Source: Oscillospiraceae bacterium (lineage in GTDB: Bacteria > Bacillota > Clostridia > Christensenellales > Aristaeellaceae). Taken from it: a stretch of 10,001 bases of DNA. This document shows positions 6,448-10,001 of this stretch, piece after piece (within the stretch, counting starts at the first letter, position 1; each line of letters starts with the position of its first letter). The notes below the pieces were generated by a model. It made no database searches, was not told the origin of the DNA, and saw nothing but the letters and a program-made list of their open reading frames with translations. The stretch lies in NCBI GenBank assembly GCA_031282605.1, contig JAITDK010000072.1:1-10001 (forward strand), in the 5' to 3' direction. Both the position numbers and the translations under genes were made by a program.

Positions 6448-7476
6448 TTATTTTACCGCCGTCCAATCGCCGTTGGCACGCGCGGATTCTCGCTCCGCCG
6501 TGGCCAGCCTGATCGTGTCGCGGGTGCTGGTCAACGGCGCGACGGTGATCGGCCTATCGTCATTGACGCGGTCTAGGAAGTAGCGCAACTCGCGGTAGTA
6601 ACCGTTGTCTTCGGGCAGGGGCGGGACGTACGATAGCTCGCCGTTGGGGTACACGGTCAGCACGTTGCCCTCGAACACGACCGCACCGCGCTCAAAATTC
6701 TGCCTGAACAGCATCTTGAACTTCATGTCCTTGCCGTTCAGCGACCAGTCGTCCTCGGTCGTGACAGACATGCCGGGGTAGCGGTAGATCGACGAGAGCG
6801 CGTCGATGCCCGCGCCGGGATTCATGTTGACCCCGCGCGTCGAGACTGATTCAGGCAGGCCGAACAGCCAGTTCACCATATCCACGTCGTGAATGTGCTG
6901 ATCCAACAGGCAGCCGCCCGAACGCGATTCATCCAGATACCAATCCTCAAACGAACCCTGAGGCGTGCCGCCGAACCGGGCGTAGTAACCCGATGTGGGC
7001 TTGCCCAACTCGCCGCTGTCTACGAATTCCTTCAGTTTCTCGTACGCCGGCCAGAAGCGCAGGCACTGGCCGATCATATGCCGCTTGCCGGAAGCGGTCG
7101 CAGCGTCGATCATCTGCTGGCATAAGTCGGGGGTGAGCGCCATGGGTTTTTCGCAGAACACATGCAGACCCTTCTTTAGGGCCTTGACGGCGTTCGGCGC
7201 GTGCAGGTATGTCGGTATCACCAGGTCTACCATGTCCAGCGGTTCTTCAGCCAGCATACGGTCGAAATCGTTGTATAGATGGAACTGCGAGAAATCGATC
7301 TGATCCTTACCGACTCCCTCGATATTGAGCGTACCCGTCTGTGTCTCGAATCGCTTGGGATCGACGTCGCACAGCGCGGTCAGCTTAATCTCCGGGTCTT
7401 CCTTCATCAGCCGGATATAAACCTCCAAGTGGCCGCGGCCCATCGCGCCCACGCCCACCAAACCAATTCTGATCAC
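6448..7476 (-). CDS. Gfo/Idh/MocA family NAD(P)-dependent sugar dehydrogenase
   Basis: This is a cytoplasmic oxidoreductase that probably oxidises a hydroxyl group of a sugar, inositol or sugar acid. In 342 residues I see a Rossmann N-terminus, with GVGAMG at 8-13 and CDVDPKR at 36-42 (the acidic residue at the end of strand 2 suggests NAD). The family's EKP motif is at 109-111 (VFCEKPMAL). The C-terminal alpha/beta domain has the substrate-side motif GGCLLDQHIHDVDMVNWLFG (187-206). The length is normal for the family. The start is GTG at 7476, which overlaps the upstream gene's TGA by 4 bp (GTGA), a coupled arrangement. Pairing of this family with a xylose-isomerase-like TIM-barrel gene is common in sugar and inositol catabolic operons. 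The exact substrate cannot be told from sequence. Confidence 0.92.
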   Translation of the reverse strand: MIRIGLVGVGAMGRGHLEVYIRLMKEDPEIKLTALCDVDPKRFETQTGTLNIEGVGKDQIDFSQFHLYNDFDRMLAEEPLDMVDLVIPTYLHAPNAVKALKKGLHVFCEKPMALTPDLCQQMIDAATASGKRHMIGQCLRFWPAYEKLKEFVDSGELGKPTSGYYARFGGTPQGSFEDWYLDESRSGGCLLDQHIHDVDMVNWLFGLPESVSTRGVNMNPGAGIDALSSIYRYPGMSVTTEDDWSLNGKDMKFKMLFRQNFERGAVVFEGNVLTVYPNGELSYVPPLPEDNGYYRELRYFLDRVNDDRPITVAPLTSTRDTIRLATAERESARANGDWTAVK

Positions 7477-8312
7477 GCTGTTTGCCTCCCCATAATCCAG
7501 TCCATCGCGGTCGACGCGTTATATACGCTTGCCAGTTCATACCGCGCGTATACGCCCTTTTCCACTATCAGCGCGTGGTCGTATCCGATCTTCTTGAGCG
7601 ACGCCATCACGGCGGGGAAGTCCACGTCGCCGGTCAGCAGGTCGCCAAAGCCGTCAAAGCTACCTGTAGATTTCTTGAAATCCTTGATATGTACGCACAC
7701 AATTCGGTTGCCTAGCATATCAATCCACTGTTGCGGGTAACCAAACAGGATTACGTTGCCTACGTCAAAATAAGCGCCGACACGCTTTGATCCCGCTGCG
7801 TCGACGAAATTCGTCATTTCCAGCGGTGTTATCAGGAAATTGTTCCAGACATTTTCTATGCCTATTGTTACGCCCAGTTCCTCGGCCAGCGGCGCAAGCG
7901 AGCGCACTGCGTCGAGCGCGCGGTTGTACAGCACATCATACGGTTCGATCGATCCGTCTTTCGCCGGGACGTTGTTTCCCGGTACGACGAGTATCACTCT
8001 GGCGCCCAGCCACTTTGCGGCGCGCAGTTGAAACCGCGCGATATCAAGCGACCTAGCGTATATCGCCGGATCGGCGGATGTGAACGGATACTGCCAATAC
8101 AGTCCAGTCGCGAAGCTGGTCAGCGCGACGCCTTCCGCGTCTGCGGCTTTGCGGAACGCGATGAACTCGTCTTCGCCGCTCTCCAGGCTCAGCGGGCCTG
8201 TCAGGTTCAGGACGGGTTCGTAGGCTTCGAACCCGGCCTTTTTCGCGGCGCGGAGTTGATCCAGCGGCGATAGGTTATCCGGCAGAGACCAGGCGTTAAT
8301 GGCTTTTAACAT
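7473..8312 (-). CDS. Sugar phosphate isomerase/epimerase (xylose isomerase-like TIM barrel)
   Basis: This is a metal-dependent TIM-barrel enzyme of the AP endonuclease 2 / xylose isomerase-like superfamily, likely to isomerise, epimerise or dehydrate a sugar or keto-sugar intermediate in the cytoplasm. In 279 residues the probable metal ligands are Glu153 (GIENVW), Asp183 (YFDVGN), His208 (VHIKDF) and Glu251 (IVEKG), each at the end of a predicted strand. The N-terminal LRAAKKAGFEAYEP segment is also typical. The ATG is preceded by AGAGGTG at 7-nt spacing. It lies 12 bp behind the esterase gene and overlaps the dehydrogenase by 4 bp; the two enzymes probably work in sequence. No closer functional name is justified. 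Confidence 0.9.
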   Translation of the reverse strand: MLKAINAWSLPDNLSPLDQLRAAKKAGFEAYEPVLNLTGPLSLESGEDEFIAFRKAADAEGVALTSFATGLYWQYPFTSADPAIYARSLDIARFQLRAAKWLGARVILVVPGNNVPAKDGSIEPYDVLYNRALDAVRSLAPLAEELGVTIGIENVWNNFLITPLEMTNFVDAAGSKRVGAYFDVGNVILFGYPQQWIDMLGNRIVCVHIKDFKKSTGSFDGFGDLLTGDVDFPAVMASLKKIGYDHALIVEKGVYARYELASVYNASTAMDWIMGRQTA

Positions 8313-8324
8313 TTATTGCACCTC

Positions 8325-8960
8325 TTAAAAGCGTCGGTGGTGTACAGCCTTTATCCAGTTTTTTGCTATGAACGCGTGACCGACCGGCGTCGGGTGCACG
8401 CCGTCGCCAGCCAGCGCCGCGCAGCCCAGCTTGATAGACTCCTTGGCGAACAGCGCGTCCAGCGGGATATATATCGCCTTGAATTCCCTGGCCAAATCGC
8501 GCACCACGGTGATGCGCGGGTCGAGATCGACGCGCCACGCGCGGCGGTCGTCCGGCACTGGCAGCACAAATGGATCCATCAGGATGAACTGTCTGACCTT
8601 CGTCTCCGCCTTCGTGCGCTCGAGAATCTTGCGATAATCCGCTGCGTACGCCTCCGCGCTCGTCGGGTCGTTGCTGTCGTAACTCCTCCACGTGTCGTTA
8701 ATGCCGATCAATATGCTGACGACGTCCGGATTCACCGTCACGCAGTCCGCGTCCCAGCGCGCGGCGAGATTTTTCACGCGGTCGCCGCTTACGCCGCGAT
8801 TGATTACGCGAAGTCCTAGCTCTGGAACATGCGCGTCCATCGCGGCCTTAATCAGCGCGGGGTATCCGCTGCCCAGGTAGTCGTCGTTCTGTCTCGAACG
8901 CCCGCAGTCGGTTACACTGTCGCCTTGGAAAAGGATGGTGTCATGTGGTTGGAAGAACAT
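8325..8960 (-). CDS. SGNH/GDSL-type esterase, probably cytoplasmic
   Basis: This is a serine esterase of the SGNH hydrolase fold, plausibly a carbohydrate deacetylase acting on imported acetylated oligosaccharides (inference). In 211 residues block I is FQGDSVTDCGR with Ser15, block II NRGVSGDR with Gly56, block III LIGINDTW with Asn88, and block V DGVHPTPVGH with Asp186 and His189, so the catalytic set is complete. It has no signal peptide. The start at 8960 is supported by GGGAGG about 7 nt upstream and by a promoter immediately before it. An in-frame extension to 9080 would run through that promoter and is rejected. It is the first gene of the six-gene minus-strand operon. Rhamnogalacturonan acetylesterase-like proteins belong to this fold, which suits the rhaM context. 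Confidence 0.9.
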   Translation of the reverse strand: MFFQPHDTILFQGDSVTDCGRSRQNDDYLGSGYPALIKAAMDAHVPELGLRVINRGVSGDRVKNLAARWDADCVTVNPDVVSILIGINDTWRSYDSNDPTSAEAYAADYRKILERTKAETKVRQFILMDPFVLPVPDDRRAWRVDLDPRITVVRDLAREFKAIYIPLDALFAKESIKLGCAALAGDGVHPTPVGHAFIAKNWIKAVHHRRF

Positions 8961-8996
8961 GGTTAGACCTCCCGTGATTGTGATTCCGATGCGGCC

Positions 8997-9025
8997 ATTA
9001 TACAGCATACCGCCGGCACGAGCAA
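8997..9025 (-). promoter_or_regulatory. Promoter of the six-gene minus-strand operon
   Basis: Read on the minus strand, TTGCTC (9025-9020) is followed by a 17-bp spacer and a perfect TATAAT (9002-8997). The predicted start near 8990 gives a short leader of about 30 nt ending in the SD GGGAGG before the ATG at 8960. The -35 box matches the consensus only in TTG, so an activator or moderate strength is possible. No other promoter was identified in the tightly spaced genes downstream. Confidence 0.6.
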
Positions 9026-9118
9026 GTCCAACGGCAAACGCAGCCCAAAGTGTAACCCTAGCTCCCATATCAGACGCCATTCCGGATCAATTTCAAATGT
9101 AAAATTATGCTGTACCCC

Positions 9119-9147
9119 TTGACAAAGTAATAATATCGTAATATATT
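9119..9147 (+). promoter_or_regulatory. Sigma-A-type promoter of the exported SH3 protein gene
   Basis: TTGACA (9119-9124), a 17-bp spacer and TATATT (9142-9147) form a near-consensus promoter. It lies back to back with the minus-strand promoter at 8997-9025. The leader would be about 105 nt, contains the hairpin at 9214-9240 and ends in TAGGAGGT (9244-9251) before the GTG at 9262. The divergent gap between the two start codons (8961-9261) holds only these signals; no regulator gene or clear operator is visible. Confidence 0.75.
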
Positions 9148-9213
9148 GACAATATCTATTCACAGAAGCGTTACGACCGCTAGGGTGAGTCGCCGGGTTG
9201 GATTTGTTTATTC

Positions 9214-9240
9214 GGGGCGTCTGGGGTGTAACCCCTGCCC
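9214..9240 (+). other. Leader hairpin just upstream of the ribosome binding site
   Basis: GGGGT (9223-9227) and ACCCC (9231-9235) form a 5-bp stem around a 3-nt loop, with a possible outer pairing of GGGG (9214-9217) to CCC (9238-9240). It ends 3 bp before the SD region. In position and composition it resembles the hairpin at 2584-2600, which also precedes a gene for an exported protein. Confidence 0.45.
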
Positions 9241-9261
9241 TAATAGGAGGTACGACGAACA

Positions 9262-10001
9262 GTGAGACACAATAGGATTTCAATACTCACCGCGATGATT
9301 TTGGCGGCAATAATGATACTGGCCGCCTCGCTAAGCGCCGCAACCTCCGCGCTGGCAGAGGATAAGTATGCCGTCGCGATCGAAAACGTTATAATCCGCA
9401 CGAAACCGTCAAAGGAGTCCGAAGGGCAGAAGTCGGTCAAGGCCGGACAAAAGATGGAGATATTGGACGGAGGAACGTCCGGGTGGCTGCGAGTAAAGTA
9501 CGGAGTAATAATAGGGTACGTTTCTAAGGACTATGTAAAGGTGACGACCGCCGCTGCGATAAAAGCCGCCGACGCAAGCACGCCTGCCAAGATAGCCGAC
9601 ATTGGGACGGCGCCGTCTCCAACAAAGGAAGGTGCGCGCGGCGCGGATGTAACCAAACTGCAGCAGGCGCTGAAGATCGCCGGCTACTACAAGGATAACT
9701 GCGACGGGATATACGGCGACAAGACCGTGGCGGCGGTGAAGGCGTTCCAGAAAGCGAACAAGATGAGCGAGGACGGCGTTGCGGGAGCGGCTACGATCCG
9801 CATCCTGTTCGACGTGCCCGCGAGCGCGGTAGCCGCAAGCGCAACGGTATCGACAAATTCTGGAGCGAAGTACAAGACCTTGAAGCTCGACTGGTTCAAG
9901 GGCGGCTCGGACGCTATACCCCAAGGCGCGAACTTCAAGATTAAGGATGTGCGTTCGGGCCGCGTGTTCGACGCGCATCATTTGTATGGTACGAATCATT
10001 T
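9262..10001 (+). CDS. Exported SH3 and peptidoglycan-binding domain protein (3' end outside window)
   Basis: This is a secreted cell-wall-associated protein, open to the window edge (246 codons plus 2 bases visible). The GTG start at 9262 follows TAGGAGGT. Residues 1-32 are a signal peptide with a cleavage site after SALA. Residues about 35-95 are a bacterial SH3-like domain (IRTKPS, then GWLRVKYGVIIGYVSKDYVKV). An alanine/threonine-rich linker follows at about 96-122. Residues about 126-183 are a peptidoglycan-binding domain 1 unit (DVTKLQQALKIAGYY, DGIYGDKTVAAVKAFQKAN, DGVAGAATI). A second linker leads at about 203 into an incomplete domain with LDWFKGGSDAIPQGANFKI and VRSGRVFDAHHLYGTNH, which I recall only as an uncharacterised C-terminal domain in Clostridia wall proteins. 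A wall-remodelling or hydrolase role is inferred. It is not in an operon with the sugar genes. Confidence 0.88.
   Translation, partial: MRHNRISILTAMILAAIMILAASLSAATSALAEDKYAVAIENVIIRTKPSKESEGQKSVKAGQKMEILDGGTSGWLRVKYGVIIGYVSKDYVKVTTAAAIKAADASTPAKIADIGTAPSPTKEGARGADVTKLQQALKIAGYYKDNCDGIYGDKTVAAVKAFQKANKMSEDGVAGAATIRILFDVPASAVAASATVSTNSGAKYKTLKLDWFKGGSDAIPQGANFKIKDVRSGRVFDAHHLYGTNH

Noticed and set aside
8961..9080. N-terminal extension of the SGNH esterase to 9080
   Set aside because: It would run through a TATAAT promoter and past a strong SD at 8960, and the extra 40 residues do not belong to the esterase fold.
9146..9174. Second TTGACA at 9146-9151 as an extra promoter
   Set aside because: No acceptable -10 box lies 16-18 bp downstream; it overlaps the -10 box of the better promoter.
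9409..9999. Minus-strand open frame (196 codons) opposite the SH3 protein gene
   Set aside because: The plus strand encodes recognisable SH3 and peptidoglycan-binding domains with a signal peptide, SD and promoter; the antisense product resembles nothing.
1..10001. Defence system, CRISPR array, insertion sequence or phage genes
   Set aside because: No transposase, integrase, Cas, nuclease or regular short repeat-spacer pattern was recognised on either strand. The TGT gene was considered as a DpdA-like DNA-modification enzyme, but its tRNA-type zinc site and FDCVVPTR motif and the lack of dpd partners argue against this.

Overview
The window looks like chromosomal DNA from an uncultured, GC-rich member of the Firmicutes, probably Clostridia (inference). 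The reasons are strong Shine-Dalgarno (SD) sites, frequent use of GTG starts, a CUT1 sugar transporter of the LplB/YtcP type with no ATPase gene of its own, and an SH3/peptidoglycan-binding exported protein. No taxonomic marker is present, so the assignment is tentative. No mobile element, CRISPR array, tRNA or rRNA gene was found.

Layout. (1) Positions 1-555 are non-coding and hold a degenerate tandem repeat of about 200 bp (two copies plus a stub) with conserved hairpins. (2) Positions 556-4160 (+ strand) are a complete sugar-uptake operon: a sigma-A-type promoter, two permeases, an intercistronic hairpin, a solute-binding protein and a strong terminator. (3) Positions 8960 down to 4189 (- strand) are a tightly packed six-gene operon that converges on the first. 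From its own promoter it runs: SGNH/GDSL esterase, xylose-isomerase-like TIM-barrel protein, Gfo/Idh/MocA dehydrogenase, L-rhamnose mutarotase, a divergent tRNA-guanine transglycosylase (TGT), and a 16S rRNA methyltransferase of the Rmt/ArmA (FmrO) family. Gaps are 12 bp or less, or the genes overlap. (4) From 9119 to the window end (+ strand), a divergent promoter drives an exported SH3/peptidoglycan-binding protein that runs off the edge.

How it fits together. The transporter and the first four genes of the minus operon make a plausible rhamnose or rhamnogalacturonan-type oligosaccharide pathway: import, deacetylation, isomerisation or oxidation, and mutarotation. No glycoside hydrolase, MsmX-type ATPase or regulator is in view, so the substrate is inferred from rhaM and the transporter class.

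The most notable feature is the end of the minus operon. Two RNA-modifying enzymes, a TGT with an altered substrate pocket and a homologue of the aminoglycoside-resistance 16S rRNA methyltransferases, overlap by 8 bp and sit directly behind the sugar genes. From memory, the acquired resistance gene rmtD has been reported next to a putative tRNA ribosyltransferase gene. If that is correct, this locus could be a relative of the chromosomal source of such cassettes, or a conserved two-enzyme RNA-modification module.
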